NCBI GenBank assembly: GCA_001632435.1 | Contig: KV423976.1 | Location: forward strand, 1-64,000 | DNA length: 64,000 nucleotides | Source: Calocera cornea HHB12733 | Taxonomy: Eukaryota; Basidiomycota; Dacrymycetes; Dacrymycetales; Dacrymycetaceae | Direction: 5' to 3' | In this document: positions 1-11,710 of the stretch, piece by piece | Position numbering within the stretch: position 1 is the first letter of the stretch | How the letters are laid out: each line of letters begins with the position of its first letter | Translations under genes and position numbers: made by a program | Notes under the pieces: generated by a model | The model's database searches: none | What the model was told of the DNA's origin: nothing | Seen by the model: only the letters and a program-made list of their open reading frames with translations

Positions 1-1566
1 GCCTCGGGCGTATGCTCCTCGCACCACTTCTTCTGGCCCTGCTTGTCGAGCGCTTCGAAGGCCGCACGCTCCCGCTTGATCTGCTTCAAATCGAGCTCGT
101 TGTCCTGGTCATCATTAGTACGACGAATCGACGTGTGAAGCCATCGAAACACGCACCTCCATGTCTTCAGCCGTCCGCAGCGGCTTTCGGTTCCTCGCAG
201 CGATGTCCAGCTTCAGCAACGCCCAGCGCGAGTAAGGCATGAGGTCGTCCTCGATGGCATCCTCGGTGCGCTCGCCCGAACCAGGCACCCATTCTTCGAA
301 AGGAGAACGCAGCGGCGCTCCCAGGGGAAGGTCCAACTCGTCGCGAAGTGGCCCGACGCGCTGCTGACACGTCAGACACATGTAATTAAAAATCCAGTTT
401 CACTTACGTTCATTTCCTTCCATTTCTCGCGGAACCAGAAGCCCATGTACCGAGCGACGGACATGGGGACGAAGAGAAAGGCGACGGGATCGCGCCGCAC
501 CACCTTCACCAGAGCAACCTGCACACGAGTCAGTACCGTCGCATCGAAACAAAAGGCAAAACTTACGCGGAACGGCTTGATGTTGCCGGGCGTGTTCGCC
601 CATTCGACGAGCTCGTCCTCCTCTTCGGGCATCGTGGCCAGCAAGCGGTCTAGCGCCTTCGTATCGTAACGCTGCCAACTTGTCAGAATCGACGACGCCG
701 AGGGATTCGACCACATACCTCCTTCAACTCCTCCATGTCGGTCACCTCCTCTTCGATGATTCGAACGCGTTTCGGCGTCGTCGCCAGCGTCGTGCTGCTA
801 GCAGTGGACTGGGCGCGACGTTAGCCGTAGCCGGAGCGGTACAATTAGCGAGCTTACCACGACTTTCGACGAAGCCTTCGACGGCGCCGTTTCGACGTTT
901 CCCAGCTCTGGGCTGGGCGCCTGTTGAAAGTCAGTCAGTGCGCGCACATCACCCATCGGGCGCGACCTACCAGAACGGACTCCGCCGCGTCGACCTGCGC
1001 CTCCGGCTCCACGATCTGCACGCTGTCGCCAGGCGTGTCGGCGCTGGCACGGCCGTCTTCGACCCCATCGTCAGGGCCATCGTCGCCGTCGACATCGACA
1101 TCGACGCGTTCCTTGCGCTTGGGCGTGTGACCGCCTTTCTTCCTCCACGTCGCGTCGCTCAGCTTCGTCGCCTTCGGCGGCGTGCTCGGCTGCTCGAGCT
1201 CTTCGCCATCGGCGTCTTCGACCACGTCTTCGTCGAGAGCGCCAGGCTGTGCGTCCCGATCAGCGCACACGCTCGACAGGCACACCGCTCATCGACACTT
1301 ACCGAGGTGGTCTCGTCCGCCGCGTCTTCCCAGTCGGGGTCGTGATCTTCGTCGACGACGTCCTTCTCCGCAGACGCGTCGACCTCCTCATCGCTATCCT
1401 TCGGGCCAACCGCCGAGCCCGTCTGCGACGCGGTGTCGCCGTCCGCCGCTTCAGTCGCTCCACGGGCAGCCTTCGCCTCCTTCGCCAGACGGTCCGCCTT
1501 CCTTTCCGACGCGCGAAGCGCCGCTCCAGTCAGTCGTCTGCCGCCAGTAACCATTTCCGCCAGCAC
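1..1566 (-). CDS. Unknown multi-exon protein with acidic N-terminal half (3' end outside window)
   Basis: A spliced minus-strand gene that runs off the left edge. The likely start is ATG at 1554 (or 1566 in the same frame). The first exon encodes a basic, Ala/Lys-rich stretch followed by an acidic stretch; a GTAAGT donor follows near 1305. The next exon is again very acidic (DVDVDGDDGPDDGVEDG) with a short basic patch (KKGGHTPKRKERV). The C-terminal half looks folded: two exons at 550-700 and 400-535 carry TKALDRLLATMPEEEDELVEW and VARYMGFWFREKWKEM, followed by a Pro/Glu-rich exon near 130-370. I do not recognise a family. The acidic/basic alternation would suit a nuclear or chromatin-linked protein, but that is only inference. 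Exon borders are approximate. Confidence 0.5.
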
Positions 1567-3130
1567 AGCCAGTCACAGCGTAAACCAGCAGAGCAGTCAA
1601 GTCGAGATACCGCCCAGAGCGATGGACGTTCGAGAGCAAGACACAACGCCACGAAACGGCGAGCGCCTCCTATTTATATCGGACGCGCCCTCGAAATGCC
1701 CCCGTTAGCCGTTCCGAAGCGATGCGACCCCTATTCCCGAGTCTTCCGTCGCGCGTCGTGCCTAGGGATAGGCACAGTCATAGTCCCCCGCGGCATAGGG
1801 ACGACGCGACGCGACGCGTCAAGGTACTCAGCTGACCGAGAATTGTTTTCGTTTCGAAGCCGAATCGAATCGAATCGAGGCACGCAACAGTTCCCAGACG
1901 AGGTCAGTTTGGATACGGGCAACGAATACAGAGTCCCCCGCGGCCAGAGAAGTACTGAGAATCGAAGACCGAAGACAATCGACGTCGTGAAAGCCAGAAG
2001 AATGGTACGCGACACTAGGGAATATTCGGTACAAAACGGCATTCGACGGAAGTATCGATGATTCGACGAATAGTCGATTACAAATCGATAAGCGTATCGA
2101 CGATTCGATGAATGACCGATTACAAATCGATGAGGTATTAGGAACGCGAATAGGGGTCCGGGTCATCGAATCATCGGACCCCTATTCATCGAAACCCCAT
2201 AGGGACCTTCGGGCGCAGCCTCGAAAGGGGCATTCGATCTTCTCCCTCGACCGTCACCGTCTCGCTCCCTCGCCCGTATACCTCGCTCGCGAAATGGAGA
2301 ATTCGTCCACCGATTCGTCGCCCGATGCGCTCGCTCTCGCGCGTACGCTTACGCCTACGCCTACGCCTACCGTTACGACTGTGAACGCGGGCCGCCGTAC
2401 GCCCCTGCCTCGCGCGCTCCCGCTCATATGCGCATCCCTCGTCCTCGGTCACCTTGCGCTGAGCGACTATCGAACGACCGATCCGACGAACCTTCGGTCG
2501 ATGGCCTTCCCGTCCGCTGGCGCTCGCAACGCCATCGGCGCCGTTTCGATCGGATCCGCCGTTACGCGCAACGGCCAGAAGACCGATTCGACGACCGAAC
2601 CGACCGAGACCGTGAAGAACGACCCCTCGGCATCACTCTAGATGACTGAGGACAGTCATTCGATGAGTCCCCCGCGGATGTGCTGCTAGAAAGGTAGTAG
2701 AGGCAGTATCGATAGAATGTATTCTTTTCTTTTCCTTCGTATCGAAGCAATCGACGCTTCGAATCGTCGATACGGTCGGGTTCGGCGCACGCTGGCCCGC
2801 GCTGTCTTCGATTCGGGCCGTTGGTATGCCGATCGGGCACAGCCCGTAGTATAGAAACCCTCCCATACGCCTTCGGGCCCCAATGCGATCTCTTTCCCAT
2901 TCGACCTCGTTGCTTACTTCGTGCGCTCATTGGCCATTCGAGGCCCCGATTCGACATCGATATCGACACTTACATTATTATCTACTACAACAATTCGACG
3001 CTACTATCGAACAGTGCCCCTCCCAGCGTCTCGCAGCCTACAGCCCGATATTTGGGTATAGGTACACATCACAAGCGACTCCGATCCGGGAGAGAAGGTA
3101 TAATTTGTGTATATCTAAACTCCCTTCCAA
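1567..3130. other. Long intergenic region with hairpin and repeated CCCCCGCGG motif
   Basis: No convincing gene. The stretch is rich in TCGA-containing words. Direct repeat units of about 40 nt sit at 2056-2134, both containing GATTACAAATCGAT. A 13-bp perfect inverted repeat (GAATAGGGGTCCG and its complement, 14-nt loop) lies at 2148-2187. The word AGTCCCCCGCGG or a near copy occurs at about 1782, 1932 and 2666. An open frame from ATG 2294 to 2641 (115 codons, Thr/Pro-rich with one hydrophobic stretch) is possible but has no family match that I recognise, so it is not called as a gene. Confidence 0.4.
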
Positions 3131-3144
3131 ACTGAACGTCTATG

Positions 3145-3560
3145 CTAGGCCTTTTCTTCAAGGGGCATAGCATGGCGGGCCAAGTTGTGGGTTCCACCGA
3201 AAAAGAAATCCAGGATTTCGCCTGGCTGACGATGGCAGAGATACAGGAACGGCTGGAGCAGTTAGACAAGCTGTACTGGGAGGTGGTTCTATACATTCTC
3301 TCGCGATGAGTTTACAGTACAGCCATCGTTGGATCTTATCGATTTACTTTGCGCTGCTTTACTACTCCGCGGGGAGAGCTATGCGCGTGCAATCACTGAG
3401 ACATACAGACGGCGTCCAGAATGCATCACGAACTGTGAGGAATGGGGAAAGCCAGTGAGCGATATACGCGAAAAATGATCGCAAGAACAACTGTGTCATT
3501 GGAAGCGGAGGAGGTGCAGTTACACGAAGTCAGTTCCACCCCGCTTTCGTCAATGCAGCA
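3145..3560 (+). pseudogene. Duplicated gene-end fragment: last exon of mL46 plus tail of tetraspanin gene
   Basis: This stretch is a diverged direct copy of 7150-7565. It begins inside the last intron of the mL46 gene (the acceptor is kept as GCTAG), then carries the whole last exon, still open: MAGQVVGSTEKEIQDFAW, ending YILSR and stop at about 3309. The copy continues through the intergenic spacer and into the 3' end of the convergent tetraspanin gene, stopping near its last codons. There is no upstream part of mL46 here, so it cannot make the ribosomal protein. The codons are altered but no stop has arisen, so a short transcribed frame cannot be excluded. Confidence 0.8.
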
Positions 3561-3836
3561 ATTGGACAAGCCGTGCCGGGAGAGTGTGCGGTACGCTGTT
3601 GTTGCGCTTCCCCAGATAAGGTTCGAACAGCATTGTCACATGTGCGGAAGTATTGTGGGTCTGATGAATTGGCTTGTGATTACCGGACGGGCGACTGCAC
3701 TCCACCATTTATAGGCATACTCCGTCGGCCTTCTCGTGATGCAATTCCAATTCATTCAATAACGCATGGCTACCCTTCTATCATTTTCTTAGCCAATCAC
3801 CTACTTGTCCATTCCCATCGGTCCTATTGCCCAGCC

Positions 3837-6092
3837 TCAGTAGTTGTGCGCGGACAACTTCTCGTCAGGATAGAGCTATGATGATTGGCGTTCGTATCCA
3901 CGGTGAAAAGGCTGAAGCTCACCTTGCCCGGGTTGAAGAGATTGTAAGGGTCCAAAGTCCGCTTGATGGTCTTCATCAGCTCCACGGTCCCTGGCCCGAG
4001 TTCCTGGTACAAGTACTCTTTCTTGCCAACGCCAACACCATGCTCGCCAGTACCTGCACAACAAGATGAGCTCCCTTTCGGAATTGTAGTGGACCGTACA
4101 ACGAACATGTGCCATCGAGTTCAATCGCACGTTCGACCATGCGGTGCACAGCCTCTTTGCACTTTTCCAACTCCTCCTCGTTCTTGAACAATAGGCTCGT
4201 GTGGAAATTACCTGTTGGCGCAGACAATGATTAGTAGTAATTCAAGATATTGGATTCACTACTGACCATCACCGACGTGCCCCACAACCATGCCCACAAT
4301 ACCATTCTTCGCCATATCTTCCTTAGTCTCTTGCACCAGCTGAGGAAGACGAGACATAGGGACGCAAACATCAGTAGACCACGCCCTGCTCCCTGGAACC
4401 ATGGCCAAGTTGCTCCATAGGGCAGTCTTTCTTGCATGCCAAAGATCGTCAGATTCCTGCTGGTTCTTGGCACTCATGAAACCTGTGCTGCCGTGCTTCT
4501 TGCAAATCTCTCGTGTCACATTAGAGGCTTCCTTGATCGCTGCGGGTGATCCTTGAAACTTGAAGAAAATGCTGTCGACTTCCGGATAACTACGACCGGC
4601 GAAACCACCGCGGTTGATAGCCTCCATCTGTTTGTCATCGCAGAGCTCAACACATTCTAGTGGCTGTTTGAGCATTTAAACCGTTTTAAATGGAAGAAAA
4701 CGCACGAATAGGAACTCCTTTATTCAGAATCTCGGTCACTGCCCGGGTTGCCGCCTCAACACTAGGAAATTGGGACACCGAGACGGCCGTGGGAAGTAGT
4801 GGTGCGAGACGAATTGTGGCTAGCATTTCGTCAGTGTCCACAATCAATTGCGTCCAGGGTGATGCTACCTTCTGTAACAATACCGAGAGTACCTTCAGCG
4901 CCGATGAATAGCTTCGTGGTATCAAATCCGGCGGATGATTTCCTGTTTCATTCGCCTCAATACTGTCGTAGCGAGAAGAAACGTCGCCTCTCACCGAGCT
5001 CTCCGCCGAGTCTTGATGACTTCACCGGAAGGAAGGACAACCGTCTGGCCATTTGTAAAGAAGAGCAGAGATCCGGGATATTTGAGAATCACTCACAGCG
5101 TTTAGGAACCATTCCGCCTTCGCAGTTCCATAGCGAACAGCATTCGTTCCCTTCAAATCTTCCTTCAGAAACGGGTGAGCATGTACAAGCTAGGATTCTC
5201 ACCGAGCAGCCGGTTGAAATCATTCCACCGATGGTTGCCCCAGGTCCTGAAAAGCAGATTTTTGTTGGCCCATAGCTAATACAGTTGATGACAAACCATA
5301 CCAGGGTCCAGCTGGCATATCATCAGCGCCGGTGCAGCATCAAACCTACAATGAACAATAAACTCACAGGAAAGAACAGGGGAATGCCATCATCCTTCAG
5401 CTGCGCATTGATGTCGTCCCATCGCGCTCCGGCCTGTACCACCATGTCGCCGTCAGCTTCGTGAATCTCCAGAATCTTGTCCATGTTGGAGAGATCGAGA
5501 CTGATTCCAGCGTAGTTCGCCTGAGGCTCAGTTAGATCATCGGTGTGGTCAAGATGAATAGTTTGCGCACCGATCCATAATTCCCCTCCAGACTAGTCCC
5601 TCCGGAGTAAGGAGAAATGGGGATCTTGTACTTCCTGGACAGGTTGACCACCTTGACCACCTCCTCGGTGCTGTGGGCGTACACCACGACCGAAGGGTCA
5701 GCCGCAGGGTGATGGGCGTTCGTAGAGTACCCATGCTGGTGGATGACGTCCTGGTTGAGGGTCACCTGGTCTGCAGGGAAGATCGCTTGTAATTCCTCGA
5801 TACACTTGTGGAGATCGTCCAAGGAGCCATAGGCGGATGGCTCGGATGCCGGCGATTTCCCAGCAGCGACCGCTTTCGGCGGTGGAGGATTGAGGTAAAG
5901 CGAGCCCCAGTAGCCGATTACACCGGTGAGGGTAGCAACGACGAAAACACCAGTATTCGACCAGGTCACAGTGGGCTTCCCAGCAGAGGTGGCATTGTAC
6001 CGAACCGCCAGGTTGCCAATCCTAGGCCTCACAACGGTTGGGCGCCCCTTGACGAGTAGCAGCGCCCTCTGAGAAACGGAACGAGACAGCAT
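3837..6092 (-). CDS. DLD1: Mitochondrial D-lactate dehydrogenase (cytochrome), FAD-dependent
   Basis: Oxidises D-lactate to pyruvate and passes electrons to cytochrome c in the mitochondrial intermembrane space (family knowledge). The N-terminus ([17 protein letters not shown]) looks like a matrix-targeting sequence and is followed by one hydrophobic segment ([19 protein letters not shown]), as in yeast Dld1. Then comes the PCMH-type FAD domain with [19 protein letters not shown], and the FAD-oxidase C domain with [14 protein letters not shown] split by an intron and [14 protein letters not shown], both signature metal/substrate motifs. The end, [17 protein letters not shown], is obtained by splicing a short intron with donor GTGAGC; without splicing the frame runs on to 3824. 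At least six introns. Divergently arranged with mL46 (186 bp apart), so a shared promoter is likely. Confidence 0.92.
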
Positions 6093-6277
6093 GATGGTCC
6101 GCTGTACGGCGTTGCTGACGGAGGATGCGATGGTGAGCGTTGACCGGCAACAGTGGAGGCATCGGCGGATCGTTCGAACCGACTCGGACGCGGGTGAAGC
6201 ACGGGATAATTGGGCAGAAGCACGCCTTGTGCCCTGACTTCTGCGGCGCGCTCAACTTGTCGTCCGACCACCTCGCC

Positions 6278-7315
6278 ATGAACGCCGTCCGTCAGCGAAT
6301 AAGGCCAATACGGCTATCAGCATGTGCGTATTTGTGGTACTTTCGATTGTCATTTATTAATGATTCTCATAGACAACCTTACAACACCGACAGCTCGCCG
6401 ATGGCAGTCGACGGAGGCTCCCGCAGAGTCTTCCTCTTCCTCCAGCCCGCACCCAACCACGCCCGTTGTCGTCAAGATTGGGCCTGAATCAAAACCTTAC
6501 CGCCTCCTCACCTCCGTCATTCTGACCCGCGCACCCATTCTGACGCCCGAGCCAACACCGTACGAGTCCGCGTACTTGGCCTACCAGCGGCGGATAGCAC
6601 GTGCCCTTGCGAATCCATTCCCTGAGGACTTCTACTTCAAAAAGGGCGCAATCGGCGAGCGGCGGTTCGCCATTGCGGATAATGAACGCGAAATAGCCGC
6701 CTTTGGAGAGCATGCGCGACCGATCAAGAAGAACATTGTGGATATCGAGGACTCGGGCAGAGAGGATGATGTCGTCCAACTGATGGACAGGGTCAGTGAG
6801 GCGGATAGGACAGGCGATGTGAGGAGCTTGAACAGGAAGGGCGACAGAAGCCTGTACCTCCTTCTGAAAACTGCCCGGGAGAGCCGCTGGAGGTTTCCCC
6901 AGGGACAAGCTCTGAAGGGCGAAGCGCTGCATAAGGTGCGGCATTTGTCCCATTGCTGTAACGAAAATTTCTCAACCTTGCGCGTAGGCTGCAGAACGCG
7001 ACTTGATCCAGGAGTGCGGCCGAAATATGCACTTCTGGATTGTGGGGCGGCAGCCGGTTGGCGTTTTCCAACGAGAAGGGCCGATCAAGGGCGAGGGAGA
7101 CAAGGTCAGTCTAAGCGCGTATCTTGGAATCCTTGTAGACTCAGTGGCCATACTAGGTGTTTTTCTTCAAAGGGCATATCATGGCGGGCCAAGCTGTCGG
7201 CTCCACCGAAAACATCCAAGATTTCGCCTGGTTAACAATGGAAGAGATCGGGGAACGGCTAGAGCAGTCAGACAAGGCATACTGGGAGGCCGTGCGGTAC
7301 ATCCTCTCCCGATGA
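6278..7315 (+). CDS. MRPL46: Mitochondrial large-subunit ribosomal protein mL46
   Basis: Component of the 54S mitochondrial ribosomal subunit with a Nudix-like fold. Exon 1 (6278-6323) and a 49-nt intron give an N-terminus rich in Arg and lacking acids (MNAVRQRIRPIRLSAYNL), a typical import sequence. The domain starts at LTPEPTPYESAYLAYQRRIA and contains FYFKKGAIGERRF, the Nudix-like LYLLLKTARESRWRFPQG, and AAERDLIQECGRNMHFWIVG. Introns follow LHK and KGEGDK; the last exon encodes FFFKGHIMAGQAVGSTENIQ and ends YILSR. The last exon is also present as a duplicated fragment at 3145-3560. Convergent with the tetraspanin gene (204 bp between stop codons). Confidence 0.92.
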
Positions 7316-7519
7316 GTTTACAGTACAAACGTTGAATTTAATTGATTTAATTCACACTGCTCTACTATTTCGAGTGGAGCGTGATGCGCATGCAATCTAG
7401 GTGAGATACAGACAGCGTCCAGAATACATCGCGCGAACTGTGAGGAATGGGGCAAGCCAGTGACGGTATACGCGAGAAACGATCGCAAGAACAACTGTTT
7501 CATTGGAAACGGAGGTGGA

Positions 7520-8331
7520 TTATACGAAGCCGGTTCCACCCCGCTTCTCGTCAATGCGCTTGAAGCGCTCGAGCTCAACGCGTTTGTTTATAACGCAAGC
7601 TGTGGCGAGGAAGAATAGGATGATGATGAACATGAATCCGTAGACGGTCCTGTTCCACCGATAGAATGTCAGTGGACGGACAAACACCGTAAGTGGGAAC
7701 GTACGTGAAGATGTTGTTGAGGGTGACATCGGCATCCCCGGTGAGGGGCACGAAGCAACCGGTGTTGTTCATTGCGGTTGCCATGTTCGCACAAAACCCT
7801 TGGTAAACGGCATGATCGGTCCCGTTGAAATAGCCACAGCATTGGAACTTGAAACCATTGTCAGGACAAGTTGTCAATGTATATGATGCAAACGTACAAT
7901 GTCTTGGAGCTGGACAATGTTGTCGGGTGACTGAACCAGCCAAAGGGCGTCGAAATCGGACATCTCAGTTAAGGTGTAGTACCAGATGAAGGTGCCAATG
8001 GAAACGACTTCCAAACCCACGCCAACGAGAATCCAGTTGAGGACGTGGAGCAGCATGGTGTTGGCATTCGGTTGGAGAATGGCAATGATGGCAAACAAGG
8101 CAGTGACAAGGAAGGTCACACCCATTGCAATACCGGCTGAGAGGAATAAGCCCGTCTGTATCACCGCGGTTGTGAACCCTGCTCACCGGTGGTGTCAGAT
8201 GTGGAGATGATGAGGTTGCGCAGAAGGTCTGGCTGCTTCCACAAAATGCCAAGGACGAGGGAAACAATCCCCGCCGCAACGAGGCATACGAGGAGGAAGG
8301 ACCAAACAGCGACAAGTTTGCGGGAAATCAT
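7520..8331 (-). CDS. Tetraspanin
   Basis: Four-pass membrane organiser protein. Visible segments in order: TM1 (LVAVWSFLLVCLVAAGIVSL), TM2 (GVTFLVTALFAIIAILQ), TM3 (LNWILVGVGLEVVSIGTFIW), a large extracellular loop holding the hallmark CCG motif (FKFQCCGYFNGTD) plus further cysteines (GFCANM, TGCFVP), and TM4 (FMFIIILFFLATACVI) followed by a short cytosolic tail ending GGTGFV. Start chosen at 8331 (MISRKLVAVW). Introns include one after ISTSDTT (donor GTGAGC) and others in the loop. Fungal tetraspanins of this kind are linked to appressorium function in plant pathogens, but the subfamily cannot be set from this sequence alone. The 3' end is copied at about 3520-3560. Confidence 0.88.
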
Positions 8332-9090
8332 TTGCTTGCTTGAGTTCAGTTACAGGTGAGGAACGACCGGCGTCGGCGAGCTGAAAATGTGTTGAAGATA
8401 ACGCAATGGGGTTCGCGTCAAGCGAGTGTGGAATTGTACAAGACAGCCGCGTTGAAAGGAAGAACGAAAACAGCGGGCTGGTGGTCGGCGGTCAACGCCT
8501 GCGCTGAAGGAGGGGGAAAGGGATGGTGGGGAGGAGCAAGCCTGGGGGACCGCGGGCCTGGCCAGTGAAAAGGTATAAAGGGCGTTGCACGTCATGTGAG
8601 AAGCCGGCGTGGTAGCCGGCAGTGGCGCCAAGGTGATGGGTGAGTGAGGGAAGCGGGAAGCGCGGGGACTTGACCGGCGTTGCCCGTCGCTATGGTGGAC
8701 GTCGACACGGTCGGCACAAATCAGCGCGCAGCAGAGCCGGTGGGAAACGACATCAGGCTGTGGACTCCACCTTTACCGAGGAGGCCACCGGCGTTCTCGG
8801 TTCAACAATGTGGCATAGTTCGGTCGAGGATACGTGCGGTGCCGCAGCAAAGCATAACAGAGGGAGGGCGGAGAGTGATCGATCATTAACGATGGTCGCT
8901 GGGAAGCAACGGCATTCACGGGTCGCGTCACGTCGTCGTCACGTTCATCGGCTGGCATGGCGCGGACGCAGAGCATTAGGTAATAAACGAGCTGCGATTG
9001 GGGTCTAGAGGCCGCAACCCTGCTTTTCACCCTCGTCCCGCTATTGCGCACCTCATAGCGTACAACTGTACAGAGTACCTCCCCTCCGTC
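8332..9090. other. Intergenic region upstream of tetraspanin, no gene seen
   Basis: Only overlapping open frames with no recognisable domains are present. The first few hundred bases are the likely promoter and 5' leader of the tetraspanin gene. The sequence is moderately GC-rich and not obviously repetitive until about 9090. Confidence 0.4.
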
Positions 9091-9790
9091 TTCGGCCCAT
9101 GTCCGCCTTCAAGGTTCCCTTGCTTCCGTTGGATGCCCCTTTTTTCTCCCGCTTGATATTCTGCTTCCGTCTCTTATTTGCTTCCGCTTACACAATTGCT
9201 TCCGCGGTACAGTTTACTTCCGTCTCCTGTTTGCGTCCGGTTTGGCATTTGCTTCCGTTATGTTGAATTTGCTTCCGACAACAATTCTACTTCCGCTCCA
9301 CTATTTGCCTCCGTTCTACTGTTTGCTTCCGCCTGAGTATTCGCGTCCGTCAGCTGGATTTACTTCCGTTATTTGAATCTGCTTCCGTGTAATTATTTGT
9401 TCCCGTGTTATGATTTGATTCCGTCACTTTCTTTACTTCCGTAGGTTTATTTAATCCCGGAGTTGTATTTAATTCCAGGGTAATAATTTGTTTCTGTATA
9501 CTGATTTACGTCCGGAGAACAATTCCTTTCCGTCGGGAATTTTGCGCCTCTGCTTGACTTGCCTCCCCATGTGATGTGGCTCCGCTTGTAGTCTGCTTCC
9601 GAGAAAGAAGTAGCCTCCGCCATTGCATTTACTTCCAGTTATTGGTTTACTTCAGACCTGTTTCCGCTCCGGAGCTTACTTCGGCCACAGATGTGTGCTT
9701 CCGCTGAACACTTACTTCCGCTCATTTGGTTTCCTCCGCTTCAAGGTTTACTTCCCTCTAGTAATTGCTTCCGCTTTACGTCCAGAGCGC
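9090..9790 (+). repeat. CTTCCG core array 1 (about 18-bp period, variable spacers)
   Basis: Roughly 35 copies of a core close to TTTGCTTCCGCT occur at 17-20 bp spacing on the plus strand. Only the core is conserved (T-T-T-G-C-T-T-C-C-G, with CCTCCG, CGTCCG, ATTCCG variants); the following 6-8 bases differ from unit to unit. Copies become more degenerate in the middle (9400-9560). No open gene spans the array. It ends at a flank containing CAGAGCGCAGAGTGAT, about 400 bp upstream of the lactonohydrolase start. Confidence 0.85.
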
Positions 9791-10196
9791 AGAGTGATTT
9801 TGTCACGCAAACTTGGCAGTCCTGACGTAAGGGGCACGTGCCTAGCGCTTGAAAGACCCGCCGCGCCGGCGCGAAGTCGTGCCGTGCTATAAGGGCTCTC
9901 ACTCCACCTGATAAGGCCGGGCTTCCTCGCTCTTCTCCATACCTTCCAACTGGGGCATACCACCACCTAGTATAGGCAGTCGTTGTCTTCGGTTCCTTGA
10001 ACATTCTGTCGACTCCAACGGCCCATGAGTTCTTTGACCTCATGACCTCGTCTTGGCTTCTGCAATCGGAATACGGGCTGGCAAATAGTTGGACGACAGA
10101 TATACAAGCTAGCTGGCAGGCAACCTCAAGTGCGTATCCTCTCTCCCCATCTCTCCCCTGCCCTCTTTATTCACTGTTCTGTATTCAGCACTGAAT

Positions 10197-11710
10197 ATGA
10201 CTGGTCGGATCAGCCCGGTCTGCAGGGCACTGTCGTCCTTCGCTGTACTGGCGTTGAGTACGGTGTGCGCCGCTTGGACGATCCCGCCCCAATCTGTGGT
10301 CAGCATGTATCACCCCTTCAGGGGACATACAGGAACCTGCGCATACTGACTGCAGCCCTAGTACATCGATCAGACCCAGTATAACGTTCTGGGAGACAAT
10401 TCTCCGCTGTTCCGTGCGCCCACGGGCTACTTTAACCCGCAGAACCTCACCCCGCCATTCTTCCAAATCTTCAACGAGGGTTTCTTCCATCTGCTTGGTG
10501 ATTCACCCTCTATCACTCTCATCACGGAGAATGATAGCTATGCCTTTGCGCACGAGGCCCCTGTGTATCTTGCCGAGAAGAACGAGCTCTGGTTCAGTAG
10601 CAATGACGGCGGTCCCTTGGGCATGAGCGATTGGTATACTACCAACAAAATCTGGAAAATCAATTTGGACGAAGCAGAGCTCGGAAATGCCACCTTGTAT
10701 GAGGTATGCGATTGTCTTCGCATTCGTTTGCAATCTTTGCTCATATGGGTAGGTGCCCGTGAGTCCACCGCTGGAGATGACGAATGGCGGCACTTTGTAT
10801 GTGGACGGGCAACCACTCTTCATACAGTCTGGGAGAGCAGAACTACCCCCTACCTTGGCCATAGTGAACCCTTATCCACCATACAACTCGACCATCATTC
10901 TAGACAACTTCTACGGCCGACAGTTCAACTCGCTGAATGACGTAAAGATACATCCTGTCAGCAAGGCAATATTCTTCACGGACGTCACGTGTGTTTCACC
11001 AATAACCCCATCCAAGCCGCTCAAACACTGACGATATGACTTAGATACGGCTGGTTGAACCAGTTTAGGCCGTTGCCCCTTCTTCCCAATCAAGTCTATC
11101 GTTTCGATCCCATTTCGGGAGCCGTGCGAGTGGTTGCGGACGGATTTGACCGCTGTAATGGGATTGCGTTCTCCACGGACGGGTCTTTAGCATACATGTA
11201 AGCCACTGAACTGGAGGGCCTGACGATGTGACTAATTTCATTCATACTAGAGCCGACACCGGAGCCTCCGGTGGATTCCTTGGTAACAATGCAACCGAAC
11301 CGGCAACAATGTGAGGGATACTCCTGCTGTGCATCACCGCTGAGACTGACATTTCGCAGCTACGAGTTCGATGTGGACCCGAGAACTCAGCGCTTCCTCA
11401 ATCGTCGCGTCTTCGCCTACATTGACACCGGCGTTCCCGACGGCATTCAACTTGATGCAGAAGGGAACATCTACACGGGTACCGGGGACGGGGTACAGGT
11501 ACGTTGTTTTGCAGCAGATGATAGGGTTTGTTTAGTGAGCTTGCGTAGATTTGGAACCCAAACGGCGTGCTACTGGGCAAGATATTCACGGAATCTACAG
11601 TGGCTGAGATGATATTCGTTGGAAATGGAAGGATGATCGTTCTGGATGAAACGAAACTGTATCTGGTTCGGTTTGCTGCCCAAGAGCATTCCTTAAATTA
11701 TTGGAGCTGA
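10197..11710 (+). CDS. Secreted SMP-30/gluconolactonase-like lactonohydrolase
   Basis: Six-bladed beta-propeller lactonase of the SMP-30/gluconolactonase family, closest in layout to fungal D-lactonohydrolases. Exon 1 encodes a signal peptide (CRALSSFAVLALSTVCA, mature part near WTIPPQSV). An intron with donor GTCAGC joins it to YIDQTQYNVLGDNSPLF. Further visible motifs: EAPVYLAEKNELWFSSNDGG, FNSLNDVKIHPVSKAIFFTD (metal-ligand Asn-Asp), DGFDRCNGIAFSTDGSLAYI, the ADTGASGG turn, and DTGVPDGIQLDAEGNIYTGT with the usual catalytic/metal Asp. The frame closes with EHSLNYWS. About six introns of 50-60 nt. The natural lactone substrate is not known. It lies between two CTTCCG arrays. Confidence 0.85.

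Noticed and set aside
6022..6279. Upstream start for D-LDH giving an N-terminal extension
   Set aside because: The frame from 6279 differs from the D-LDH frame and overlaps the mL46 start; [13 protein letters not shown] at 6092 is a better targeting sequence.
8640..9008. Gene between tetraspanin and array 1
   Set aside because: Arg/Gly-rich frame with no domain, overlapped by equally long frames on the other strand.
9090..9790. CRISPR-like repeat-spacer array
   Set aside because: The core is short (10-12 bases) and degenerate, spacers are 6-8 bases, and the host is a eukaryote with introns; there are no cas genes.
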